Source of the DNA: Craspedostauros australis | Taxonomy: Eukaryota > Bacillariophyta > Bacillariophyceae > Mastogloiales > Achnanthaceae | NCBI GenBank assembly: GCA_026770025.1 | Contig: JAMXDE010000017.1 | Span: 372,001-436,000, forward strand | DNA length: 64,000 nt | Direction: 5' to 3' | Shown here: piece by piece, positions 38,583-48,924 of the stretch | Layout: each line of letters begins with the position of its first letter | How positions within the stretch are numbered: the first letter of the stretch is position 1 | Notes under the pieces: model-generated | Told to the model about the DNA's origin: nothing | Databases searched by the model: none | The model's input: only the letters and a program-made list of their open reading frames with translations | Program-made: the position numbers and the translations under genes

Positions 38583-41500
38583 TTAGCCACTCTCCATGAT
38601 CTGCTTGTAGTACAGCTCGTCGCTCCTCACGCTGTGCGATGATCCATTTGACATGATCGAACTTCTCGACGAACGCCGTTGAGGACGGGATCGTCCGTCT
38701 TGTTGCTCTTGTGACTGGCTGACAAACTCGTCGAGTCCCATGGTTGCCACGGCAGGCTGCGGCGATGACGATGTTGGCCCCGCTGCGTCTAATTCGTCGT
38801 TGGACAACGGCAGGATGCATTCTTCATTCTTATCGTCGTGCTTCATCTCGACGCTCATGTTTGCACTTTGAATTCTCATTGCTTGGTTCTTTCGGACCTT
38901 GTCCAGCACACTTCGCATCTTGTCGTCGCTGCGCATCCGGGTTGGAGAAGCACCTGCGTCTGAGCCGTTGCTTTCTGACAAACGCGTGCTGCGAGTTCCA
39001 GTGGACATCGCTTCTGCCCCCTTTGTCCTGTCAACATCACTCCATAGATGATCGGCCATCCCAGCTTGCCGGACGTGGTAGGTCACCATGTTGAGCAGTT
39101 TGCGAACCTGGACATCCTCGACCCGAACCAATGTGACGGAGTCATTCGTGCTGTCCTCCGCATCTTGCAACAATTCGAATGCAAAGTCCTGAGACACGTG
39201 GATCTTGTTTGGCTTGGAGCATCCCTGCAGCTGCTTCGCTACCTTCACGGCATCTCCTAGGATTGCGAAACGAGGATTGGCTGAACCGACGACGTGGGCA
39301 ACAACAGAACCAGTGTGCAAGCCGACGCGGATGCGGATGCCTTGAAACGATGACGGCGGGGTGTTCGACGTTTTCGTGGACTCCGCCTGTGCCGTCGATT
39401 GCTCACCCGGCTGAGTGCTTTCGTCCTTTGTCTCCATTGGGGCATGCTCTATGGACGGCGACCTTGGCTTTGACCGTGGTCCAGGATTGTCGATTCGCAT
39501 TTCTGAGAATGTCTCCATGACCTCCAGTGCGAAGTTGGTCAGGATGCGGACATGGTCGGGCTGGTCGAACGCAACATTGGTGACCGCCAGGAAGCTGTCG
39601 CCGACCGTCTCAATGCGGAAGACGTTGTGGACTTGGCACAAATTGTCGATGGTTCTGTGGAAGAGGTTCAACAATTCTGAAGCCTGCTGTGGCGGCAGTG
39701 ACGAGACGATCTCGCTGTGATTCACAACTTCGCAATAAAACACGCTGGCTGCCGGATGGTTCTGTGGTTGGACCTCCATGCCCAGCTTCAGCGATCGCGC
39801 GACACGGTACGGGAAGCGCTTTGACCACATTTCGTCGGATCGTTGAAGGTGCGACGATTTGATCTCGGTCGGTACCACTTCGACTTGCTTCAGACGTTGA
39901 TCGATGCTTTCGGCAGATGGTCGCATCGAAGGAGAGTCCCGCAGGCATTCCTTCATGAGGAATTGTAGCTCGATTGGTGCATCCTTTGGCACCGGTGGGC
40001 GCTTTTGTACCGTCTTGTCGCTGATCAGTCGTAACACCTCTCGGTGATTGCCGTCCTCGTACGGATCCTTTCGAGTGAAGACCTGTTTCGTTTGGCAGCA
40101 GCGTTGTTGGCAGTGAAATGGGCATTGCGGATTGCAGAATGGAGAGTGAGGAGTTGTGGTTGGAAGTTGAGCGCAAGATTATGCGTGAATGTATGTGATT
40201 CCAAGTTGAACGGATTGGAGTGACAAGCCAAACACTGGAAATAGCACGATGAAGTATTCGGTGATGGAAGAAACGCGCGCTCGTCTGTAGACAATCGATC
40301 GTGTGTAGAGACGTATGATGGGAATGTCATCGCAACACTCATGTCGTCGGCACGGCATGTCATGTCCTTTCCTCCCACACAATGCAATGCATCTTGCTTA
40401 CCTCATAAATCAGAATGCCGAATGAGAAGATGTCCGACTCTGGTGTGTTCGCACTCTCTCCGCGCAGCAGTTCCGGCGCCATCCAGAACGGCGTGCCGGA
40501 TGCCGACTTGCGGAACAGATGCTTTTGGCTGAAACCAAAGTCGGCCACTTTTGCGCGGAATCTGCCATCGACCAGAACGTTGAGAGACTTGAGATCTCCA
40601 TGGACCTGCAACATATGTGCGTTTGCAGTGGTGTGTGAGTTGATATTGGGGATGAAGGGGATGGTGCAGAGCAATTGATTCGATTGCAGCGGGTGAGTGA
40701 GGATGTTGATCTCGCACGTGTGACAATAGTAATGCTCTTGCGCAATACAGTACAGTACAGTACGTCGATGAATACACTTACGATTCCAGGTTCGGCCGAA
40801 TGCAAGAATCGCAATCCTTGAGCGACGTCCTGGAGCAGGTCGATCGCCATCTTGTGCTCGATCGCGATCGTGTCATTGTGGAGGAAGTCGTACAAGGAAC
40901 CAAGCTCCATGAATTCCATAACAAGCATGGATTCGGATCGGCGGTTGATGACGGCACCCATGACAGTCGTGATGCAGGGATGGCGCAGCCGCGAGATCTG
41001 CCGCATCTCGTCAATGAAGTCGGTTTGCAGTTTGCTGACGTCGCGGGTCTTCGTTGCTGTAGAAACGTGCGACCAGTTGTGAGATTTGAGATTGAAGCTC
41101 CTGCTGGACTTGTAGCTCGATGGGAAGAAGCCGCTCTTGAATCCAAAGTTTTCCGGCAGTCCCGTGGCAGGGTCGATCTGCTTGTTGCGCGCCTTGTAGT
41201 GTGATGGAACTGCCATCTCTTCGTCCTTGAACGAGCCAGTTTGCGTGGATGCATTGCCACCGATCATCCCGGTGCCGCTCGCCACATCTAAAGGCAAGCC
41301 AACAGAATCCACTGATGATTCGCCGGCCGTTGATTGCAGTCGTTGCGTTGCGGCTGCCGTCGGCGTACGGTCCAAATAATCGAAGGGTGACATCATGAAG
41401 GAGTCGCGGTTTTCCTTCTGCCGGTTGTTGTTGCTCCGGCTGGGGAGGACGCGCTTGACGGCGACCTTCGTTCCTCTGTACTCCGCCAACAGCACCAATC

Positions 41501-43274
41501 CAAACGTCCCGCGCCCCAGCACTCTGGGAGGATTGTAGAAGGCCAACTCGTTCGTCTTGATCTTCCACAACGAGTCCGTTTGGCTCTGCAGGTGGCGTGT
41601 CCAGAGAAAGACGCCGACTCCGATCAGAACGAAGAAGGGGAGGATGATTGACGGCAGCAGGATGCTCAAGGAGATGCAGTTGCCATTGATGCGCACGGTG
41701 TTGTTCTCGCAGATCTCGATCTTGGTGCATGGCCTGCAAAGGCAGGAATAGCCTTCGCAATCAATTCCAATGTTCTCGCAGCCGGTGTCGATGTCCTTGT
41801 TTGACTTCTTGCGGTATCCGTCGGGACAGACGACTGCGTCCGCGAGCTCCGTCGTTCGGATGCAGCGCGGTCCGTTTGAGTTGCTGCTGTTGGAGACACC
41901 AAAGTTGACGCGGATGAAGCCCGTTTCCTCCTGCATGTTGCGCAGCTGCATGTAGTTGAGAGCCGTTCTCCATCCAGCGTACCTCCCCTTGGTCATCGCC
42001 GCGAGCGCCAGCCTGGCAGTGGTCGTCGTGGTGGTGCAGTCCTCGAATTGCGAGACGGTGAGGTTGCGGTAGCAGGCCTCCTCGCATTGCTCCTGTGCTA
42101 TCAGCGCGGCGACCGGATCCGAGCCGCCAGCTGCGATGGCGTCGCAACCATTCTGCTGGTAGCACGCTTCCAGCGGCTGAGCGACGGCGGCATGGTCGGC
42201 AATCGACAGCAGCGCCTCTTGGATGCGTCTCGTGACCTCCGGGGCGATCGTGTTTGCCGCGCTCTCCACCATCGCCAGTCCCCATTCGGGGAAGAGGTCC
42301 GTGGAGACCTCGAAGGGGAAAGGGCTTCCGTTGATATCGACGACGTTGGATTGTTGGTTGATGATCTTGATCTTGCTGAGGTCCAAGGCCTCGCCCGTTG
42401 CAGGGTCCTTGGATCGCTGCAGCTGGTCGGTGCGGACGAAGCCGACATCGACCTTGCCTTCCAGCACGAAGTTGACCACCTTGTTTTGCGATCTGAGGAA
42501 GAGGAGCTGCTGCAGGTCTTGGATGTGATGGAGGCCGATGCGCTGGAGTTCCTGGAACTGCATCTGGCCTGATCCCAGACCGGTGATGGAAGCGCAGGCC
42601 GCCTTCTTCTGCTTGAGATCTTGGAGCGTGTTGATCTCATCGTTGTCCGCCAGCGTGAAGATGACCCCACCGAATTGGTCCAGATCGTACGACACGGATC
42701 CCACCCTGCGCCTGTTGACGAGCGTGGCGAGGACGCTGGCACCGACCTCGCTTTCGATGCATGAGTGGATGGAGGGGTTGACGAAGACGAAGTCGAACTT
42801 GCCCGCCGCAGCATCCTCCACCAACCCGTCGAATCCGACGGGAATGAGCTCGAAGGACATGGGAGGGTCGAAGTACGTCTCGCCCAATTCGTGGTTGAGG
42901 TAGTCCACGAACGTGGGAGTCCATTCTTCCGTGGCCGACTCTACCCCGCGGATGGCGAGAACGGCGATCGTGAAGTTGGTCTTGAAGTTGGTCGTCGCCG
43001 TCGATGGTGATGAAGATAGCTTCACCTTGGAGATTGCGGCGCAGGTCTCCGGAATGTCGACATTTGCTTCAGTTGTCAACAGCGCGCGGTCACGGCCGAA
43101 GGGGGTTGCATCGCTGATGGATGGAAGATGGTGAGACTGTGCCCATCCCAGCGTGTGCGTTTGGGTATGTGAGGAGCTCGCCGCTGCCTGCGCCATGGCG
43201 CACAACAGGTGGAGTGCCAGCAAGGACAGCAGCGTTGGGGTGATGCATCTGCATCTCAATTTGGATTTCGCCAT
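38583..43274 (-). CDS. Receptor with PhnD-like ectodomain, protein kinase and degenerate class III cyclase domain
   Basis: Exons 43274-40782, 40605-40402 and 40082-38583 (all phase 0) encode 1398 residues. A signal peptide (MAKSKLRC...AMAQA) precedes a PhnD-like periplasmic-binding domain (about 85-360: DFVFVNPSIHSCI, FGGVIFTLADND, ITGLGSGQMQFQELQ). A Cys-rich segment and one membrane helix follow (about 536-560). The kinase has LGRGTFGLV, VAVK, an insert of about 130 residues, HGDLKSLNVLV, DFG and MAPELL. The cyclase domain (about 1010-1200) keeps IETVGDSF but has E for the first metal Asp (FYCEVV) and K and Q where cyclases have the catalytic N and R (GDAVKVAKQLQ). The plan resembles animal receptor guanylyl cyclases, but here the kinase looks active and the cyclase impaired. 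Ligand unknown. Confidence 0.85.
40083..40401 (-). other. Intron 2 of receptor gene (319 nt)
   Basis: Minus-strand donor TATGAG/GTAAGC and acceptor GAAACAG/GTCTTC. Removal joins GILIYE to VFTRKDPYEDG, restoring the kinase C-lobe. Confidence 0.85.
40606..40781 (-). other. Intron 1 of receptor gene (176 nt)
   Basis: Minus-strand donor GGAATC/GTAAGT and acceptor GTTGCAG/GTCCAT. Removal joins SAEPGI to VHGDLKSLNVL, the kinase catalytic loop. A CAGTA microsatellite-like run lies inside. Confidence 0.9.
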
Positions 43275-43426
43275 TGTTGTCAACTATGGTTCCTCTTGCC
43301 CATGTATTGCGACAATGTTGCCTTTGTTGTCGTTGTCTTTGTAGTTGTGATTGTGATTGCGCCGGGGTGTGGGTTACGATGATGGTCTCAGCACTGGTGT
43401 ATTGTAAGTCTCGGTATGAAAATTAT

Positions 43427-43468
43427 GGTGATAGCGGGGGCGAAAGCAGTGGTGATAGCGGGGGTGAA
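43427..43468 (+). repeat. Short tandem repeat (two units, 24-bp period)
   Basis: GGTGATAGCGGGGGCGAA recurs 24 bp later with one change (CGAA to TGAA), about 150-195 bp upstream of the receptor gene start. Confidence 0.6.
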
Positions 43469-45240
43469 GTGTTGGTCGTGGTCCTTGAGTGATTGCTGAT
43501 GCAGATTTGTGTTGTTTTTGGCAGAGCGTGGATGACCACAGAGGCGTCAGCTCCGGTGATACACCCAACAACTATGCGAAAAGCCTGCCCTTGGTGATGC
43601 TTTTTGCTTCCACCAGTCATCTCCACAGGTACGAAAATGGCCAGGTCCCAGTGTGCCGGGGAGTGAAATGCTTTTTGATCCATCGCGAAGAAGGTAATGC
43701 TTGACACGTACGAAATTGCACGTACGAACCGATACTCGGATGTACTTGTTCTTTTCGGACTTTGGTGCCTATTGGTTGGATGATGTGTCTCTGCTGGACA
43801 TTATTATGACCTTGAATTTTGATGAGACGAGCGCCAAGCGCGAGCTATTAATCTCTTGGGCGAGTATAACGCGAACAAGTTAGAGTTTGCAAATTGCGTC
43901 GAAGCGTGCGTGTGACTCTTCTTGGTTGCAGACCATTCACCAACGGACTGCATCAGTCCTGATGATGCCAATGGAAATCGCCAAACCTTCTCTCTTGGGT
44001 GTCACCGCCGCGAGAAGGCTTCGTTCTGATGCCTTCATGGATCACAACTGCGCCATAAAATTGGCGTTGTCTTGGTTGGCTGCGCTACAACGCTTGCACA
44101 GGTACATGTGCAATCGTACTCGTGTTGGATATCACCCCTGTGTGTGCTGTGATGCAAACAAACGTTGCATGAAGTTGCAGGTGGCCGGAAGCATTGTCCG
44201 AGAGATCTGGTTTGCACAAACACCATCGCACACTCCGTTTCCGCCGCTGCGTGTGTGTTCCTCCCTCCTTTTCCATGCAAAGTGTACGTCTGCAGGATTG
44301 GAATCGTGCGTGAGAGACCGAAGGTCCTGTTCTTCCTCCCAGACGCAACGCCGCCGAGAATACACACATGATGCAAGAGTGGAATTAGCCATCCAAGCAC
44401 TTTCCAGAAGGTCCAACCCGGGCCGGTATAGCGCAGACGGAAAGCATGTCGCGTTTGTTTCCTCGTTCAGAGGTGCGTGTTCGAGAGGACGTTGGCGGCG
44501 GTGGGAGATCTCGACAGAAGGTTGATTCATGGATGCCCGTTCGCGAAGCAATCCGAAGTGTCCATTCCAATCAGCGTCTCCCCATGTCACTTCGCGTCAC
44601 GCTGCCATTCTGTGCAGAGAGTGTTCGCGCCATTGCCTGAAAGCGACTGGTCTCTACTCTCTCGTGGACGAGATGATTCGTTGACCTGTCCAGGTTGTGC
44701 GCGTCTGCGTCTGTCGTCACGGAATGGCGCTTCTTTCATCGCTTTGTGCTCTGCATGGACTTGCTTCACACGCGAGGCACATCGAAAGTTGCCGCCACCT
44801 ACAATTCTCAGACCCTGCGCACCACATCATTGCACCACACAAATACGGAGTTGCTCTTCTCCCTGTTACGGCATCGCCTTGATGAGCGTTCAACGAAGAC
44901 CATCTTGTTTGTTTTCGCAAGATTTTGCGGCCTGTTTTGCCTCTTTCGGGCTTGTGTGTTTTGGTCATGAATAAATGACAAACCGGTCGTCCGTTCCAGG
45001 GTCTGAAACTGGTTCGTGACAATAAGCCCGTTTATTCACATTATCGAACGATATGGCTCGTTTGGCTCGTTTGACTCAAACTAAGTGACATATATTCGGA
45101 GTGCTTGTCGTCCGTTTGTGCGGAAATGGTCGAATTCGACAAGACTTCTTTGTCTGTCGCAGGCACGTGCGCGCTGTTGGAAGCGTTCTCGTTGGCAATG
45201 CGAAAACACAACAGATCCAACCGGTGAAAAGCGAAGATCC

Positions 45241-45264
45241 ACTCACACTCACACTCACACTCAC
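45241..45264 (+). repeat. ACTCAC microsatellite, four copies
   Basis: Four perfect copies of ACTCAC in intergenic DNA upstream of the first oxygenase gene. Confidence 0.8.
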
Positions 45265-45533
45265 ACAGTCAACGCATTGCCCCGATTGAACACATGTTTG
45301 GTCCTGTTTGTCCGAGTTGCGCACACCCGGCAACGCGCGCCTCTCCAACACACCACACAAGGGGAGGACGCTGCTGCGATCGTGTGAGATTGGTCACCTG
45401 GGAAAACTGCGGCGCCAACAAACTGAGCACAACGTCTGTTCAAATCACACCACACGAAGCATTGCATCGCCGGGTGCCATTATCTGCATCTTGGTTCACT
45501 CTGTAGGTACTGCGCCATCTTGAGACCTCCAAC

Positions 45534-46928
45534 ATGCGACACTCTGCTCTCACGCTGGTCTTCACCGTGCTCGTCGTCCACCATGGCGCGAAACCACGCA
45601 TCGTGGATGCGAATGACGCAGACGGCATCAGCAGAGTCGATACGATCGTTCCCGTCAATGCTGACGATGGCTTCGATCGCGCCGATACGAGTGCTCCCCA
45701 CCGGGGCAGTAGCAACCACAGCAACAACGCAGCGCGCGAGGCCCAGACGGAACAAGACAGCGCAATGCATGGCGACGAGAAAAGAGGATTCAATCCGCAA
45801 CAGCTGAAGGAATGGAGACAATGGTTCGAGGAGTGGAAGACGCAGCCCATCTGTGAAATCGAGGGATGCGACAGCTTCGGTTGCTTCTCGCATCCGAGCT
45901 GTCCCGAGATCTGTGAAGACGAAGACGACGAGGAGGACGAGTACGAACTGACGCAAAACGAGCTCTACAGCGATCACCTTTTGATGTGCAGCGAGAAACC
46001 ACCACAGGACGAATGCTCCGCGTGCACGCCCTTCGTCTGCCGAATCCAAGAATGCCAATCGAACGGGTGCTGCGATGCTCTGGCGGACGAGTATGACGCA
46101 GAGTGCTTGGGCGCATGGAACGAGATATTCTGCGAGAAACAGCAGCCCAAATGCTGGGGGTCATCCCCGATAGAATGCATGGCATGCGGGGTCATTGAGT
46201 GCGTCGAACCCATCTCGCACAGAGACTCTATCTGCGGCAACTGCGAGGTCTGCGATGTGCTCGCCAAGTTCGAGTTCGTGCAAGACCTGGACGCCTTCAT
46301 GCAGAGGCCGACCGAATGGGAGATGCAAGAGATCGTGCGCTATCTGGAAGACGTCGATCTGGAGGCGCCGTTGATCGAAGCCAAGGATGTTCTGTCCGAG
46401 GAGCAGCGGCAGATGGCGATCGACTTGATCGAGGAAGACTTCGCCAACCAAGAATTCGTCACGGACAGCTCCAGGAAGCAGCACAAGTACTATCTGAGCG
46501 GCCAGGATCTCATTGACATGTACGGGGCAGACGAGGTGATGAGGCTGCTGACGCTTCTATCAACGTTCACGGGAGACATCGACCTGGCCGTCCCCAGGGC
46601 GTTCATCCAGCGATTCGATCATGATGGCGACATGGTGAGCCCGTACCACACCGATTCCGAGGCAGTCAGCCTGGTGATCCTGCTCAACGATGATTACGAA
46701 GGCGGGGACATGACCTTCCTCAGATCCGACGGACCCTATGTGGCCGAGCGCAAGGCGGGATACGCCACGATCCACGGTGAAGAGATGGCCCATGGCAACG
46801 CCGCCGTGAAGGGCATCAAGTACCAACTGACGTTGGTCACGTACATGTTCACGGAACAAGACAAGAATGACTACGAGTATGCAGGCAAGGAACTTGATTG
46901 CATCTTCGACGGCACGGAGTTGGAGTGA
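45534..46928 (+). CDS. Secreted cysteine-rich prolyl 4-hydroxylase-like 2OG-Fe(II) oxygenase, copy 1
   Basis: The 464-residue product has a signal peptide (MRHSALTLVFTVLVV), a disordered stretch, then WRQWFEEWKTQPIC and a region with over 20 Cys (residues about 105-245), probably disulfide-bonded. The C-terminal domain has the double-stranded beta-helix facial triad: H372 and D374 (SPYHTD), H420 (MAHGNAAVKG), with Lys at GIKYQL as the expected 2-oxoglutarate ligand, as in prolyl 4-hydroxylases. It would hydroxylate a residue, perhaps proline, in a secretory or wall protein; substrate unknown. A closely related copy follows 613 bp downstream on the same strand. Confidence 0.85.
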   Translation: MRHSALTLVFTVLVVHHGAKPRIVDANDADGISRVDTIVPVNADDGFDRADTSAPHRGSSNHSNNAAREAQTEQDSAMHGDEKRGFNPQQLKEWRQWFEEWKTQPICEIEGCDSFGCFSHPSCPEICEDEDDEEDEYELTQNELYSDHLLMCSEKPPQDECSACTPFVCRIQECQSNGCCDALADEYDAECLGAWNEIFCEKQQPKCWGSSPIECMACGVIECVEPISHRDSICGNCEVCDVLAKFEFVQDLDAFMQRPTEWEMQEIVRYLEDVDLEAPLIEAKDVLSEEQRQMAIDLIEEDFANQEFVTDSSRKQHKYYLSGQDLIDMYGADEVMRLLTLLSTFTGDIDLAVPRAFIQRFDHDGDMVSPYHTDSEAVSLVILLNDDYEGGDMTFLRSDGPYVAERKAGYATIHGEEMAHGNAAVKGIKYQLTLVTYMFTEQDKNDYEYAGKELDCIFDGTELE

Positions 46929-47541
46929 TGTTGCTGCGGTGTTGCTGCGACGTGTGGGTGGAGCAGCAGTCGTCTCCAAATGCGTACATGCATGAACGCG
47001 TGCGTGCGTGCACTGTACTCCAAGACAAACGATCGAAGGCATGTCCACAAGCTCTTGGTGTAGAATACTATTCCATCATTTCATCATATAAATTAATGTA
47101 TTATTATATAATATAATTATGCAAAGTGTAATGTATTCATGTGACTCATGTAATCCTACATCACGTCATACACACACACCGAAGTGCCGTCTCTGTGTGG
47201 AAGGAGCCGTCAGCCAGGGGAAGACTACATGAGGATCCAGCCACGAAGCAGCCTCCCGGCGTTCGCCCAACACCGATTCGCCTGGTTGACTCGTCCGACC
47301 AATTCACCGGCTATGATCGGGGTTCGGATTGTGTCTTTCTTGCTTCCGACGCTTCGGTTCGTTCTGTGTGACGAGTTGTTCCCATCTTGTTGCTCTCTCT
47401 CTCTCTCTGTGCTGGTTTGGTTTGGTCGCGACAAGAGCATCTGCGATGACCGTCATCTTCACATCTTGGGCTGGTGCACACATCACAAGGTGCGCACGAT
47501 CATCTTGTGCATCCATCCATCCATTCCTCGCCAGTTTCAAG
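46929..47541. other. Spacer between tandem oxygenase genes
   Basis: 613 bp, AT-rich at 47080-47120, with a (CT)8 run at 47393-47408 near the second gene. It should hold copy 1's 3' UTR and copy 2's promoter. Confidence 0.45.
47393..47408 (+). repeat. (CT)8 microsatellite
   Basis: Eight CT units, 134 bp before the second oxygenase gene; such pyrimidine tracts are common near algal transcription starts. Confidence 0.7.
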
Positions 47542-48924
47542 ATGATGCAACGCTCTGTGCTGGCCTTGCTGGTTCTTCTCGCCCGCCAGGTCTCAAGTGC
47601 GACCAGCGGCAGGATGGAGGCTGCCGTTCCCGTGGATCCCAACGACCATTTCGAAGCAACTGCAGCGTACGCCTACTCCAGCGGCAACGTCAACGGAAGC
47701 AGCGCGCAGCAGGATGATGATAGCATGAACGGTGCGGACACAGCGCATGGCAGCGATACGAACAACGACGGCGGCGGCCAGTGGACAGATCGCCTCAGCG
47801 CGCAGGAGCTGGAGGAATGGAGGCGATGGTTCGAGGAATGGAAAGCCGAGCCCATCTGCGAAAGAGAGGGATGCGACACGCTTGACTGCTTCATGCATCC
47901 GAGCTGTCCTCAACTCTGTGATAGCGACGACGATGATGGCGTCAGTGAAAACTTCGACGTACTGTACGAGGAGGATGACACAGAGGCATGCATGGAATTA
48001 TCGCCAGCCGACGAGTGCTCCGTCTGCTCTGCGTTCGCTTGCCGATGGCATAGGTGCCAATCGAGTGGATGCTGCAACCTCTTGCACGACAAGTACGACG
48101 CAGAATGCTTGCGGACGCGGCATCAGATGTTCTGCGAGCCACAGCAGCCCAAGTGCTGGGGCAACTCGCCGACGGAATGCGCGACGTGCGGGTTGTTGGA
48201 GTGCATCGATCTGGTGCCGCAAAGGTATCAGGTGTGCGGCAACTGCGAACAGTGCGATCAGGATGAGGCATTCGAATTTGTCAGTGACTTGGACACCTTC
48301 GTGCAGCTGCCGACGGAAAGAGATATAGAGCATATCCTCAGCTTCATCGAGTACACAGATCTGGATGCGCCGTTGATCGAGGCACATGATGTGCTGTCGG
48401 AGGAACAGCGACAGCTCGCCATTGCCTGGGTGGAGGAGGGCTTCGCCAACACAACATACGTGACGGAGAGCACGAGGAAGCAGTACAAGCATTTTCTGAG
48501 CGGCCACGATCTCATCCAGATGTTCGGACCGGACGAGGTGATGAAGCTGTTGCGGCTGATAGCAGAATTCACGGGAGATATGGACCGCCCCATCACGACC
48601 GCGTTCATCCAACGATTCGAGCACGATGGCGACATCGTGAGCCCGTACCATACCGACGATGAGGCCATCAGCCTGGTGATTCTGCTGAACGATGACTACG
48701 AGGGTGGGGAGATGACCTATCTCCGATCCGACGGCCCCTACGTGGCCGGGCGCGAAGCCGGTTATGCCACCGTCCACGGCGCGGGAATGGTGCACGGCAA
48801 CGCTGCCTTGAGGGGCATCAAGTACCAATTGACGTTGGTCACGTTCCTTCTCATTGGAGAAGACCAAGAGATATACGCGAACCATGTATTCACCTGCATC
48901 TTCGATAATACCGAATTGGCGTAG
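47542..48924 (+). CDS. Secreted cysteine-rich prolyl 4-hydroxylase-like 2OG-Fe(II) oxygenase, copy 2
   Basis: I chose ATG 47542 (MMQRSVLALLVLLARQVSS, a clean signal peptide) over a longer frame from 47329 whose leader is not conserved. The 460-residue product parallels copy 1: EEWRRWFEEWKAEPIC, the same Cys spacing (CEREGCDTLDCFMHPSCPQLC), then the catalytic domain with H370 and D372 (SPYHTD), H418 (VHGNAALRG) and Lys in GIKYQL. All predicted catalytic residues are intact, so both copies are probably functional. Their tandem order, orientation and shared domain plan indicate local duplication followed by divergence, mostly in the acidic linker after the first Cys cluster. Confidence 0.85.
   Translation: MMQRSVLALLVLLARQVSSATSGRMEAAVPVDPNDHFEATAAYAYSSGNVNGSSAQQDDDSMNGADTAHGSDTNNDGGGQWTDRLSAQELEEWRRWFEEWKAEPICEREGCDTLDCFMHPSCPQLCDSDDDDGVSENFDVLYEEDDTEACMELSPADECSVCSAFACRWHRCQSSGCCNLLHDKYDAECLRTRHQMFCEPQQPKCWGNSPTECATCGLLECIDLVPQRYQVCGNCEQCDQDEAFEFVSDLDTFVQLPTERDIEHILSFIEYTDLDAPLIEAHDVLSEEQRQLAIAWVEEGFANTTYVTESTRKQYKHFLSGHDLIQMFGPDEVMKLLRLIAEFTGDMDRPITTAFIQRFEHDGDIVSPYHTDDEAISLVILLNDDYEGGEMTYLRSDGPYVAGREAGYATVHGAGMVHGNAALRGIKYQLTLVTFLLIGEDQEIYANHVFTCIFDNTELA

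Larger units (their letters stand above)
43275..45533. other. Intergenic region, no gene supported
   Basis: About 2.3 kb between the divergent receptor and first oxygenase genes. It holds a 24-bp-period direct repeat (43427-43468) and an ACTCAC microsatellite (45241-45264). The longest ORF (43887-44525, plus) has no conserved feature and is not called. Confidence 0.4.

Noticed and set aside
43887-44525. Plus-strand 212-residue ORF as a gene
   Set aside because: No domain, no clear promoter or conserved block, and competing minus-strand ORFs of similar length.
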